Shown here one piece after another: positions 48,037-59,463 of a DNA stretch of 64,000 nt. The notes below the pieces were generated by a model that saw only the letters and a program-made list of their open reading frames with translations, ran no database searches and was not told the origin of the DNA. Source of the DNA: Austropuccinia psidii (lineage: Eukaryota; Basidiomycota; Pucciniomycetes; Pucciniales; Sphaerophragmiaceae). The stretch covers positions 11,370,975 through 11,434,974 of the forward strand of contig JALGQZ010000011.1 of NCBI GenBank assembly GCA_023105745.1, read 5' to 3'. The first letter of the stretch is position 1, and every line of letters begins with the position of its first letter. The position numbers and the translations under genes were made by a program.

Positions 48037-50270
48037 GTGAGTCCAGCTCCATCTGATTGGATGGAGTATTGAGAGCTTCTTCTGGTTGTCATTTTTCAGA
48101 AAAATAAGAAATAAGAGGATTTCAGAACAGGAAATTTCTTATGGTAACTTATGAATGAGGTACTCACCTTCAGAGTCTTGAATGGTGGGTCCTGGAAAGT
48201 CCAATTTCTTGGCTTTCTTTCTTTTGGAAATTATTGGTGTTGGAGAACTTTGACCAGTTTCTTCCACCAATCTTTCAACAGTGGTTTAGTTATCCTCTGT
48301 TGGGTTGTCTTCAAACACTAGGAAAGACAAATAAATATAAGTCTTTTATATAAAAGTGTTATTTTTCCTAAGATATGGCAATTTTCCACGTAAAAATTGC
48401 TTTTATATCTTTTTTTATGGAAAAAAAAACAAAATAATTAAAGAAATGAAATTAAAAAGAATAAAATAACTTTTTTATTTGTTTTTAATATTTTTATTAT
48501 GTTTTATGTTTTTTATTTTTAAAGAATAAAATGAAAAATGAGTGTGATTTTTAAAATTAATTTATAATATAAAATTATTTTTAATTTATAAAATATCTTT
48601 TTTAATCACTAGAGTCAGTCAAAGATAGTTTTTGCAAGTCTAAGGATGTGAAAAACCACGTGTAAGACAGTACAATTGCTTTGCAAATGCCTGAATAGCT
48701 CTTAAAATCAATAAATTTTACAATTATTATATAATTTTATGATTATAAGTATAATTTATTATCGGATAAGCCCAATTAGAATCTTTTTAAAGGTCTTTTA
48801 GAATAAATATCACGGCCAGGCCCCCAAATGTAAGGTTTCACTATGAAAAAATAAGGAAAAATTACTAATATTTTACTTATTGTACTATGAATGTCCTTAT
48901 GAATTAAATAAATAAGATAAAAATAATTATAATTATAAAGAATTATTATAATTATGGCGTAAAAATAATTATATTATTAATAAAAATATAATAATATAAT
49001 TTATATTATAAAATATAATATAAGAAAATAAAAATATTAATGTAAAAGAATTAGTATATTTAAAAGCACTTTATTGTTGTTACAAACAAAGAATAAAGGC
49101 GTAAAAAATTGTTTTTTATTAATAAGAAACAATTAATAACAATAATATTATTAATATTAAAGTTATAAATTAATATAAATACTATTTATATTAATTAAAG
49201 AATTATTAAAAGAATAATATAGAGAAAATTATTAATATAAGAGAAAATAACCTATTTTTAACACTTAATATAATACTTTTGAGATATCTTACGCCAAAAA
49301 ATGCAAATACAACTTATACAAATTGTACTTACAATGAAAAATAGAGAAATTACAAATAGTCTTGATTTTGTACGTGGAAATGAGTTTTAGAGAGATTTTT
49401 AACAAAAACAGTTAAAGAAATGAATTAATCACGTCAAAATTGATGATTATAATAAAGATGAACTTTTGTCTTTAATAATATAAAAGTTTTATATATAAAG
49501 AATAAAGATATTACCTTTTTATTTGTATTTATTTAATGTTTTTGATGTGTCTGAGGGGAAAACAGAGCAGAAAGAGCTCTATTTATAGTAAATACCTCCC
49601 TCCTAGAGTCAAACAGGCTTCTAGTAAACATGTAATTATCATATCCACTGGAATTGATCAATATTTTAAGGTTTGGTGGTGATTACATCATGATCAAACC
49701 TCATTACATCACTATTACACCATTATTTAGAGTTATCACTATAACTCTAAGTCTGATGACGTCAGAGGCTTGGAAGAACCCCAAATTTCGTGGATTTTAT
49801 TAGTTTTAATCATAAACTAATAGTATTCACCAATTTTAACACTTATATGACTGTTAAACTTAATTTAAGGTTACAGTGTGTGATCATAAATGATCAAATT
49901 CAGCTCAAACTTTGATCCTTAATAACTTTGAAGATTCACACGCTACAGAAATTCAGAGAGTGATTTCTGATAGCTTGGCATAACCGTATTATTCTGCCAA
50001 GAGCATTTCATTACATCATCAAAACTCTATTTTTGATGATTTTTCTTGTAACTCATCTTTTCTGTCAAAATTTAATATTTTAAATCTCAAACTATGATTT
50101 CAAGGGGTTATACCTTGAATATTATAATAAAAAATACATCATTCTTCACGAATGAACTAGTATGATCCAACTGTCTACTTATTTTTAAGTTTGGACCACC
50201 TTCACAACAAAGTGGTCAACAGCTCTGTTGATTTTAATCAAGAATTCCTCACAGATTTTAACCTTGTTCC
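48037..50270 (-). mobile_element. Family A remnant A2: Gag start, leader and 5' LTR
   Basis: Minus-strand 5' end of an A element. Gag AUG 48090-48092, leader exon 48168-48317 (150 nt, GTGAGT donor conserved), leader, primer-type site (~48806-48828) and an LTR from 48829 that is truncated at about 50270, losing its first ~500 bp. The Gag side is truncated at 48037. Both ends are rearrangement junctions without target duplications. Confidence 0.8.
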
Positions 50271-50690
50271 CTGGGTGATTTTTAAACAACATTACCTTAT
50301 TTGGTATGGGTAACGTTTAATATGGCAAAGTTATTCCATTTTTAATTTCTGTTAAAAATATATGCATTTTTCTCAAATCCTGTGTGGAACTTGTTTTCCC
50401 CATAACCTTTGTTCTAGATGGGTTATGGGGAAATGGATGGCACAAGAAGATATCCCTGATTTCTATATTTCAGAAATGACCCCACTTGGAGTATATCACA
50501 CTAAGATTGTAAAGTTAGATGATAGTTGAATATTTTATTTACCCTTATTTGGCTTTAATTTGTCCATGCCTTCTTTATTTTTGATGCTAGCTAAGCTTGA
50601 ATACTACCCCTGGATAGCCCTGACTCAGAGATTCAATTTGAATGCCCATTCAATGGGGTCCAGTCTATTTCTCTGCATTTTATATAAATT
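50271..50690. other. Unassigned spacer between inverted A LTRs
   Basis: About 420 bp not matching any LTR here. Short coding-like stretches around 50420-50520 contain stops. I see no supported gene or element. Confidence 0.4.
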
Positions 50691-52415
50691 GGTACAAAAT
50701 TTGGTTTAACTTAAAAACCAATGAATAAACATGTGAAATAAATTACACCATTGGATTCCCCATGGTAAAATACATGTATACCATTTTTATTGCGTATCTG
50801 TAAAGTCAATATTCAATAAGTGAGAAGTAATAATACCTTATAAAAACCACAAATACTTATTTATTTCAAAAGCTAATGGAACAACATGTGAAACAAATGG
50901 TACCATTGGATTCTTCATGAAAATCCACACATAAAACAATTAATAAGCTAAGCTTCAAAAACAATACTTAAGGAATTAACCTGAACATATGCACTTTTTT
51001 GGTCAACACATATATTCAAGGATTTTAGCTAATATCTGTTGACCACTTTGTTATGAAAGTGGTCCAAACTTAAAAATAAGTAGAAAATTGGATTCTACTA
51101 GTTTATTCGTGAAGAATGATGTATTTTTTATTATAATATTCAAAGTATAACCCCTTGAAATCATAGTTTGAAGTTTAAAATATTAAATTTTGACAGAAAA
51201 GATGAGTTACAAGAAAAATCATCAAAAATAGAGTTTTGATGATGTAATGAAATTCTCTTGGAAGCATAATAAAGTTATTCCAAGCTATCAGAATTCACTC
51301 TCTGAATTGCTGTAGCGTGTAAATCTTAAAAGTTATTAAGGATCAAAGTTTGCGCTTAATTTGATCATTTATGATCACACACTGTAACCTTAAATTAAGT
51401 TTAACAGTCATATAAGTGTTAAAATTGGTGAATACTATTAGTTTATGAATAAAACTAATAAAATCCACGAAATTTGGGGTTCTTCCAAGCCTCTGACGTC
51501 ATCAGACTTAGAGTTATAGTGATAACTCTAAATAATGGTGTAATAGTGATGTAATGAGGTTTGATCATGATGTAATCACCAAAAAACCTTAAAATATTGA
51601 TCAATTCCAGTGGATATGATCAGTACACATCTACTAGAAGCCTGTTGGACTCTAGGAGGGAGGTATTTACTATAAATAGAGCTCTTTCTGCTCTGTTTTC
51701 CCCTCAGACGCATCAAAAACATTAAATAAATACAAACAAAAAGGTAATATCTTTATTCTTTATATATAAAACTTTTATATTATTAAAGAAAAAAGTTCAT
51801 CTTTATTATAATCATCAATTTTGACGTGATTAATTCATTTGTTTAACTGTTTTTCTTAAAAATCTCTCTAAAACTCATTTCCACGTAAAAAATCAAGAAT
51901 ATTTGTAATTTCTCTATTTTTTATTGTAAAGACAATTTGTATTAGTTGTATTTACATCATTTGGTGTAAAATATCTCCAAATTATTATATTAAGTGTTAA
52001 AAGTAGGTTATTTTCTCTTATATTAATAATTTTCTCTATATTATTCTTTTAATAATTCTTTAATTAATATAAATAGTATTTATATTAATTTATAGCTCTA
52101 ATATTAGTAATATTATTGTTACTAATTGGTTTTTATTAATAAAAAACAATTTTTTGCGCCTTTATTATTTTTTTGTAACAATAATAAAGTGCTTTTAAAT
52201 ATATTAATTCTTTTATATTAATATATTTATTATATTATATTATATTATATTATTATATTTTTATTAATAATATAATTATTTTTACACCATAATTATAATA
52301 ATTCTTTATTATTATAATTATTTTTATCTTATTTATTTCATTCATAAGGACATTCATAGTACAATAAGTAAAATATTAGTAATTTTTGCTTATTGTTTCA
52401 TAGTCAAACCTTACA
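50691..52415 (+). repeat. Family A LTR A3, 5'-truncated
   Basis: Plus orientation. It lacks the first ~140 bp and has an internal deletion at ~51037, and ends CCTTACA at 52415. It is an inverted near-copy of 48829-50225 and includes the TATAAATA box near 51673. Confidence 0.85.
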
Positions 52416-54049
52416 GCTTTACACTCAGCATTTCTCTAGTGATGGCTGGTTTGAGGGAGTAAATGGCTGAAAATAGAAAAAATTTGATAAACCTTCCCCT
52501 TTTTTGGTCCATACCAGGATGCAATGATTACATAATTGGACTTTCTGTTGTCAATTTGTTTCTCATGGGATTTGAACAAAGCTTTACTTTTGGAGTAAGA
52601 AAATTTGTGGCTATAAAAGAATTTCTCCTTTGCCCCAATTTTCTTTCCAATTTATAATCTGCCCTTTTGTAATTATTTTAAAGATTGTTGAACAAACCAA
52701 CAAAAGACTCCAAACACCATTGATAAATAATTTTAAATCCTTTCACCCTTTCAACTTGATTATAATCACTTTTTTCAAATCATATAATCATTTTATCCCT
52801 TGAACTACCCCAAAAGTGAATAAAAGCAACTTTTTACACTCTTAACTCTGCAATATTGTTCCAAAATGAATGCTAGTCACTTTTAGGAATGTTTTCTCTG
52901 TAATATTATCTCAGAGACTCTTTTTTCATATTAATTGCCCTGGGTTCTTTTCTTAATCAATTCCAATTGAAATTCATGTTGAAGAATTGTTTTGTAGAGA
53001 TAAGGCTTGTCCCTCTTCTAAAATTGAGAATTATTCTTATTTTGAATTGAACTGAAAGAATTTGAAGGATGAGAAGAAGCTTAATATGAGGCTTCAGGCT
53101 TCTTTTGAAAATGATTCTTCTCCTTTTGCCTCTGATGGTACCTGGTATCAAGCTCCAGGGTAATGTCCATCAAGCCATGAAGAGAATAAATTCATGAGCA
53201 ATGAGAGGCCAATTGGGCCAGAATCCTGGATCTCAATCCCTTCCTGAAATGATGGATGAGAGCTCTTTCACCCCAATATCAAATTCCTCAAGCTAGACTT
53301 CTGAAATAAAAAATGTACAAAAATACATGTCCACTTTATTTTATTCTTAAGACAGTCATTTCTGGTTCAGCTTTTCTGAATTCATTTGCATATCCATAGA
53401 AAGTAAAGAGTTGAGATTAAAATGATTCCCAGTTTTTGAGGAGGTATTCTGGGTCTTCATTGGTGAGATTAGAAAAATAAGCCTCAATCCATTTTTCAAC
53501 CATGAAAATGACCAATGAAGTGGTGTAAAGAACTTTCTTTCTGTCTTCAGAGAAATTTGCCATATCATTATGAAAGATAAGTTGAAAACCCTGAATGAAG
53601 CTGCTAACTTTGAACTTTTGAGTCCCATCAAAGCATTCTGGTTCCTTCATAGATGGAGTATTGAAAGCTGGTGGTGTTGAAGCTTCAGAGGATGAGACTT
53701 CTTGAATATTGGCCATAATTTGAGTTATGTGCTGAATAATGGCCAACAAAATGGTTCATATTTCTCAGAGACAGGGTGATTATACTGGGCTAGAGTTGGC
53801 CCTCCAGTACCTTGAGATGCCCCCACAGGAGCAGGAAAGCTCTTTTGGATACCTTTTTATTTCTTGTAAAACAATAAATCTTTATAATATTACTTTTTTA
53901 TAATACCAAAGTTAGAACAAGTAAGTTTGTTGTGTTTTCTCTCAAAATCCCTCAAACCTTACCATTTTTTTATGAAAAATTACCTTATGCAAATTTTAAG
54001 GACAGGAAAAGTACTTTTTTATTATCAAATTTCATATCCACACCTTTCA
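52416..54049 (+). repeat. Old, diverged family B LTR
   Basis: Follows the B LTR from the GGCTGG.TT block through CTATAAAAGAATTTC to the end near CACCTTTCA (54049), with many differences and a foreign insert at about 52998-53845. It starts exactly where the A3 LTR ends, so its left half was lost or displaced. Confidence 0.75.
52998..53845 (-). pseudogene. Gag fragment of a different Ty3/gypsy family
   Basis: The minus strand reads ASQGTGGPTLAQYN (~53820), then IIQHITQIMANIQEVSSSEA, PPAFNTPSMKEPECFDGT and SFIQGFQLIFHND, a retrotransposon Gag (capsid-type) region open over 53417-53749. Degraded continuations RALIHHFRKGL (~53260) and LMDITLELDTRYH (~53165) lie in shifted frames. It is unrelated to the A/B/C Gag and resembles a widespread rust Gag I remember. 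It lies inside the old B LTR. Confidence 0.75.
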
Positions 54050-54131
54050 ATGTTAGGCAAATCTTCATGTTTTTGGGGCTTTCATACTGGGGAGTGGGAT
54101 CTATATGTTTTGCTCCTAATGTTCTGAAAAG

Positions 54132-54700
54132 TTGTTATTTCTTTTATATTTACTTGTTTCTCAACCTTTTCAAACTTTGATGCGTCCTTTTTTTTTTGTT
54201 TGTGGCTCTATGTGGTCTTATTCTGAACTTATTGAACTGCAAAGGCACTTAAGAAATTTTTTTGGATTAATTCCTCCAAGAGTAAAAATAAATATGCCCT
54301 TTTACAAAATCTTTGAGATGTTGAAGCAAATAAATAATTTCACTCATGGGTATTTTGAATAACTCTTCTCAAATTTTTGAAACTATGTTCTTGGCTTTCT
54401 ATTCTCTATCTTGTACAATACTTGAGTCATCACCTTGTCTTCTGCCTAAATATTTGTAGGAATGAACCAGAAGGTGAAAGAATAAATTACAAAATTGATT
54501 TCTGTTACTGGTATGGCCAAGTGCCATTGTGTACAAGAATCTTATTTGTAAAACTGCCTCCTTTTTTAGAATGCCATTCTATCCAAATGTCCACAGAAAA
54601 TAAATATTGCAATAGAAGAAGTGTTTTCAGTTGATTTTTGGTATCAACCTGGGTCTTGTAATTATTTATTAAAATTTTAAGGCCATACTATGAATCTTTC
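54132..54700 (+). pseudogene. Possible decayed coding region, unrecognised
   Basis: Two adjacent reading pieces, 54132-54362 (SELIELQRHLRNFFGLIPPRV) and 54377-54634 (RNEPEGERINYKIDFCYWYG), have protein-like composition but lie in different frames with a stop between them. The second is followed in another frame by FDFWYQPGSCN. This could be an old transposon or gene relic. I do not recognise a family. Confidence 0.3.
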
Positions 54701-55789
54701 CCAATTAACAGCACAAAGATTTCTTGAGAGTCCCCAAGTCTCAAAATTCACATTTTCTAATCTTCTTTTTATTCTATCAATGTTTTTTGAAGCACAATGC
54801 AAGTGATTTTATTAACTCAAGTATGGTTACAATGGATATGATTTCCAGTCCAAGATGGAATAAAGTTCTCCTTCAAAAAACTCCATTTTTTTAGATAAAT
54901 ACTGCAATAGTTATTGCTTAATAATAGATTTTTTATTTCTTTCAACTTTCAATAAACTTAATCTTCTATGGGGAATAATGAAATTAGAAAACAATAATGT
55001 TTGAATGAGATAAAGTTGTTTTGTAACAGATAAATAATTTATAAAGTAAGAATTGAATGATATGAGTGTTTACTTCATTTCAAATATTCGTGAATTTGTC
55101 AAATTTACTTCCAAAACACATTTTTTTGTGCTTAAATGAGCTGAAAAATCCTTATCAATCTTGAAAATAACCAGGTGGAGGTAAGATTGGGGGAAACATA
55201 ACCTAAACATTATTCATTAAGGCTAACTCTCTATCAAGAAATATCACAGGAAATGAGTTCCTGGAGATTTTTTTAAGGATATGCAAGGTCTTGTTTGTAG
55301 AGGTGAACCCAAAAATGTTGATAAAAGGCATTCTTTATTTGATTTTTCTATAGTTACAATCCATGAGAAATTCCTTGAAGAACCTCAAAGGGAATTCAAT
55401 TAGGCATATATTCTAAAAGACAAATTCAATTTTTTACCATTAAAATATTAAACCAAAGTGCCCCTTTTTGATAGAACCCCTTAATTAAAAAAATATTTCA
55501 ATCTGATTGAGAGTCAATTTGGACCTATAGGTGGTCATAGCATAGGTTTTTTGCCCTTGAAAAATTATGGATATTTTCCCAGAGGCCTCCAAGAAACCCA
55601 AGTGGTGTGCAGAAGATGGCTGCAGGAATTCATATTGAAACATGGTAAATGATTATTAGGGAGAGCAAGCTGGCTTAAAGGACAAAATATGTAGGACTTG
55701 GGGGTTTCAACATTAGAGAAAATGGGGGAAAGTCAAAAAGGGTGGATTGAAAAACAAGTAAGTGGATAACATTTAATAAAAGATAATTT
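54701..55789. other. AT-rich DNA without a recognised feature
   Basis: No open frame of interest, repeat of another segment in the window, or RNA gene was seen. Confidence 0.4.
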
Positions 55790-56779
55790 TAAAGGAATTT
55801 TTGACATCAAAAGATATGAAAAGGACTCAATGAGGTGGAAATGAGATAAAAAGAAGCAATTGGTTTTTTGATGGGGTTTGATTGAGATTTAGTTTTGGAT
55901 TATTTGTGCAATTTTTGACTTGAAGGAGGCTGTATGGAATTTCTTGGATTTTTAAAATGGGCTAGAGCCTTTTTTACATAAACTTCCAAATACCTATGTT
56001 AATTTGCATCTTTTTTATAAATTAATTTAAGTTTTTTCACATGGATCTATTGAAATCTTATGTGATCCTAACAATACCCTATCAATATTAATGTGATTTT
56101 ATTGAGCTAAGGAGAAGGTTTGATGAAAGGATTAATATTCAACCAAGGAGAAATATTTTTTTGTTCAAGTTGGTTGAGCTTAAAGTTAAAAATAGATCCA
56201 ATATTAACAATATAATCACTCAAAAGGGATCCTATGAAATACGTTTGATGTTATATAATAAAACTTTAGTTACACACATACTGTCAGAATTTTGTATAAA
56301 AAGCTTCTTTGACATTCAAAAGGAACAAAAATTTTCTAAAATCCTTTCAATATGAGTGGCAAATATTATTTTTTTGATGTTTTATTTTTGGTGGAGTCTA
56401 TGTCTGTCTTTGTAATTTGAACAACAATTCTTAATAAAATTCATTACTATCATAAATTTTTTTTGGCTTGGAAAGAACTTAGAAAATAACGTGAAAAAAG
56501 TAATTTTTCTGAAGAAGTCGCAGTTTAAATTTAACCGGAGAGCTGTATTGTTTCATGACATTTAGATTCAGTTGAATGGATATGTATGAAGTTTGGTTTT
56601 TTCTAAAGGTGCTTTTTCAGCACCTTTCTCTTGGTGATTCCGCCAGAATTTTTTTCACTGGCCACTTGTGAAAAAAAATCTTTTAAAAACGTAATTGATT
56701 CTTTTCTTAATGAGTTTATACAAATTTCTGCATAATAAAATCTTTATAACTGATGTTTTTCGCAAAAAACCCAATTCAA
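55790..56779 (+). repeat. ~1-kb repeat unit upstream of the tRNA, copy 1
   Basis: Aligns almost end to end with 61720-62762 (shared AATGAGGTGGAAATGAGAT-type start, CTATCAATATT.ATGTGATT, CCTTTCAATATGAGTGGCAAA, GGTGATTCCGCCAGAATTT). Both copies run directly into GGGAACGTGG, the tRNA start. It is non-coding as far as I can see. A weaker match (AATGGATATGTATGAAG near 57767) precedes the second tRNA copy. Confidence 0.8.
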
Positions 56780-56871
56780 GGGAACGTGGCCGAGTGGTTA
56801 TGGCGTAGAGTTGGAATTTATCCTGATACTTTATGGGCTTGCCCGCGGGGGTTCGAATCCTTCCGTTCCCG
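56780..56871 (+). tRNA. tRNA-Ser-like gene with an 11-nt intron, apparent anticodon GGA
   Basis: The acceptor GGGAACG pairs with CGTTCCC and the discriminator is G, as in eukaryotic tRNA-Ser. The D arm is GCC..GGC with GAGTGGTTAT, and the long variable arm is GGGC-TT-GCCC. The T arm is GGGGG TTCGAAT CCTTC. The anticodon stem TAGAG/CTTTA encloses TT-GGA-A, then an 11-nt intron at the canonical site after position 37, then A38. The intron contains TCC, able to pair with GGA as precursor tRNAs do. GGA is unusual because eukaryotic UCN decoding normally uses AGA, so this could be an off-type or decaying gene. Confidence 0.8.
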
Positions 56872-57986
56872 GTAATTTTCGCAACTTTTCAAATTCAAAA
56901 GATCAGTTGACATCTTTTAATGACTCAAAAGGTTTCTTACGGGTTATCTCTTCTGATTCGTGAGAATGAGATTGAATGAAAATGATTCAATATCCTTATA
57001 TATACTTAGAGACTACTTCAGTGGTACTATATCAAGAGTAATCCCCAGGGGAATATTAGCATTTCTCGAATTTTAACTCTATCATAGAAGATCATCTTAG
57101 GCTTGTTTTCCTTATTAAAATCATTTTTTTTGATATTACTAGTTGAGTCACCTCCATACTATACGCTTATCTATTGCAAAAAAAAATTCATGTTTTAGTA
57201 ATATATATATTCCAAAAGATCACTAATATTAACACAGCTTAATTTTGTGAGATCAATATGCATCATTTTTATTTTTATTTTTCCCAATATAACTCCTACG
57301 TTTTTCCAGCTCCATTAAAGATATCTTCTATTATGCAGTTCTCCGGAATTCATGCCCCCAAGGGAATTCTTTTTGGTTAATTTGTCAGTTTTATTTCTCT
57401 GAGGAGATCCACACGCTCTGCCTTGGTATTTTGTGATATATTTCAGCACTTCAAGTACTGCTCCATTTCTAACAAGAGGTCATGGCTTCCCTTAATAATT
57501 TTGAAGATATCAAACAACACAATAAACAGCCTCTCCACACTAAAATAATCAATAATGGTATTTTTAAAGTGTTTCTATTGAACTTTTTTCTAATGCATGT
57601 TTGATTTATAATGAGGCTACCTTATAAATCCGTGATTTCGGAAAAACGTTAGCAGATAGTTTGATTAATATTAAACTTTGTAACACCTTCGCCATTGAAG
57701 TAAACAGAAGTCATATTCTATCTTTAACCACAGACTTGTATGAGATAATTATTTCTACCTTCAGGTAAATGGATATGTATGAAGCTACATAATTTTCTAA
57801 AAGAGCTTCATTTTATTTCTTCTCTTTTAAAAAATTTCTTCTTCTCAGAATAAATGCAAGTTTTCGAAATGCCCCCTTATTGAAAAAATATCTTAGATAT
57901 ATGATCTTTTCTTTTATTCATGAACTGGACACAATAGCTGCCAATTGTCATTATAATTTCTGTTATTTACACACAGAGCCATGAAA
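56872..57986. other. Intergenic DNA with weak repeat similarity
   Basis: No gene seen. The 3' part resembles the repeat upstream of the first tRNA only in short blocks. Confidence 0.4.
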
Positions 57987-58003
57987 GGGAACGTGGCCGA
58001 GTG

Positions 58004-59385
58004 CACCCCCGGCAAACATCTGATGCGGGGGATATGACATTGCACTGTCGTCTTTTGATAAAATTAAGCTAACAGCTCCATGCCATTCAATTTTTGGATT
58101 GGACATCAAATCATCTACGGTCAGTATCCTTTCTCCACACAATCCTTTGATTTGATTTCCTCTTCGCTTATATTTTTTCTCCACAGCTAAACACAATGCT
58201 CATTTATATCCTTTCAGCTTCCGAATTTCCCTTTCATTTTTCTCTGAGCCCTCAACGCATTGAGAATACAAAATCAATGTCTCAGCTCAATCCAAACTTT
58301 TATCTCAAAGATTACCTTTTCATCCTTGCTTATGCATTGTTGAATGTTATCATAGCGTTACCAAAACATTTCGAGTAGTCTCCCTAATCATATGATCTTC
58401 TTTTTTTTTAAATTATACTTCATGCGTTTTTGTTGTGCTTTATATCGTCTGCAATATGTCATGAAATGGTTAACCAACTCAGGTCTGTTGCATGTTTTGC
58501 ACCGGGGGTCTCCTCTCAAATGTATGCGCTTTAGGTATTTATTCAGGCCTACATGTTCCGATTGTAATTGGTTTAATATTGAAGATTGTGCCTTCTCTAA
58601 CTTGTTCATTTCTTTTGTGAGCACTTTTGGGTTGCTCTTGAGGTGTTTGGTGCGTAGGATTTCTTCTTCCGTGAATGGGTTGACTATTCCTTCTGTTACT
58701 GTTTCTTGCATGAGTTTGGTTAGACTGGGTTTGAGTTCAAAGCTTGATGTGGTGGGATCAAGAGCTGCCTTTTTCGCTTCCGTATCTGCCATTTTGTTGC
58801 CTGTCACTCCTGTATGTCCAGGGCACCACCACAGTTGGATCGAAGTGGTTTTCTTCACGGTGATAATGCTGTGGAAAATTTCTAGGTAGAGGTATTGTGC
58901 AGTAGATGGAATGAAAGGGTTTGTTGACTTTTTAAAGCTGCTTGGTTGTCGCTAAAGATGTATATTGTTCCAAGTTTCTCTCCATTTATACTACGTTTGG
59001 TTATAACTCTTCTTGCAGCTTCAATTGCAAGGATAAGGCCTAGTAATTTAGTTTCGTAATTTGTGACTTTGGATGTTGTTGGTATGTGTTTTTTCATTAT
59101 GATGTTTTCTTTCTCTATTATGGCGGCTGCCCCTTTTCCTTTGTTAGGTATATCTGATCCATCGGTAAAGATCATAATGTCTTCTGTCTTTGATGCATCG
59201 AGCAGTTCTAGGACTTTCTTTCTTGCTGTGTCCTTATCTATTTGAATGTGTTTGTGAATTTCGAAAAACAGAAAAGGGTCTCTAGGCTATGCATGCTGAT
59301 TCTTTAACGAATATGTGCTCTGTATAAGCATTGCGCGCTGACCGTGCAATGTGGGGGGGATTACATCAGCTGTTTGCCGGGGGTG
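58004..59385. mobile_element. Terminal-inverted-repeat element carrying an RNase H gene, inserted in tRNA-Ser
   Basis: The left end is CACCCCCGGCAAACATCTGATG and the right end is its inverse with one mismatch. After an unequal spacer there is a second inverted block, CATTGCAC.GTC (left ~58036, right ~59338). The target duplication is GTG (58001-58003, 59386-59388). CAC termini with a 3-bp duplication resemble CACTA/EnSpm-type DNA transposons, but no transposase is present. The only coding region is a minus-strand RNase H plus zinc-knuckle frame. It could be a non-autonomous element that captured a retroelement fragment. Confidence 0.82.
58388..59288 (-). pseudogene. RNase H with C-terminal CCHC, one frameshift
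   Basis: Minus strand. The frame is open from about 59288, with an ATG at 59175 (MIFTDGSDIPNKGKG). The RNase H catalytic set is visible: D of FTDGS, E of NYETKLLGL, D of FSDNQAALK, and H and D of CPGHTGVTGNKMADTEAK. A one-base slip in an A run at ~58930 separates 58882-59175 from 58388-58858. The C-terminus has CKTCNRPELVNHFMTYC, the CCHC knuckle usual after RNase H in non-LTR (Tad/I-like) retrotransposons. No reverse transcriptase lies upstream. It is either a captured fragment or a domesticated RNase H; the frameshift argues against current function. Confidence 0.8.
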
Positions 59386-59463
59386 GTGGTTATGGCGTAG
59401 AGTTGGAATTTATCCTGCTACTTTATGGGCTTGCCCGCGGGGGTTCGAATCCTTCCGTTCCCG

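Larger units (their letters stand above)
57987..59463 (+). pseudogene. Second tRNA-Ser copy, split by a transposon
   Basis: The 5' part 57987-58003 (GGGAACG...GAGTG) and 3' part 59386-59463 together match the tRNA at 56780-56871 with one difference, in the intron (GAT to GCT). A 1,382-bp element separates them in the D loop, with the 3 bp GTG duplicated. The internal promoter A box is destroyed, so it should be silent as it stands. Confidence 0.88.

Noticed and set aside
50271..50690. Gene in the spacer between the inverted LTRs
   Set aside because: Only short stop-interrupted stretches; nothing recognisable.
1..54049. Repeat-induced point mutation as the cause of the nonsense codons
   Set aside because: The B2 stop is a GAA to TAA change (G to T), and no clear dinucleotide-specific C to T pattern was seen by eye. 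A proper transition index would be needed.
56780..56871. tRNA-Leu instead of tRNA-Ser
   Set aside because: The long variable arm fits both, but the discriminator is G (Ser; Leu has A) and no Leu anticodon can be placed in the loop.
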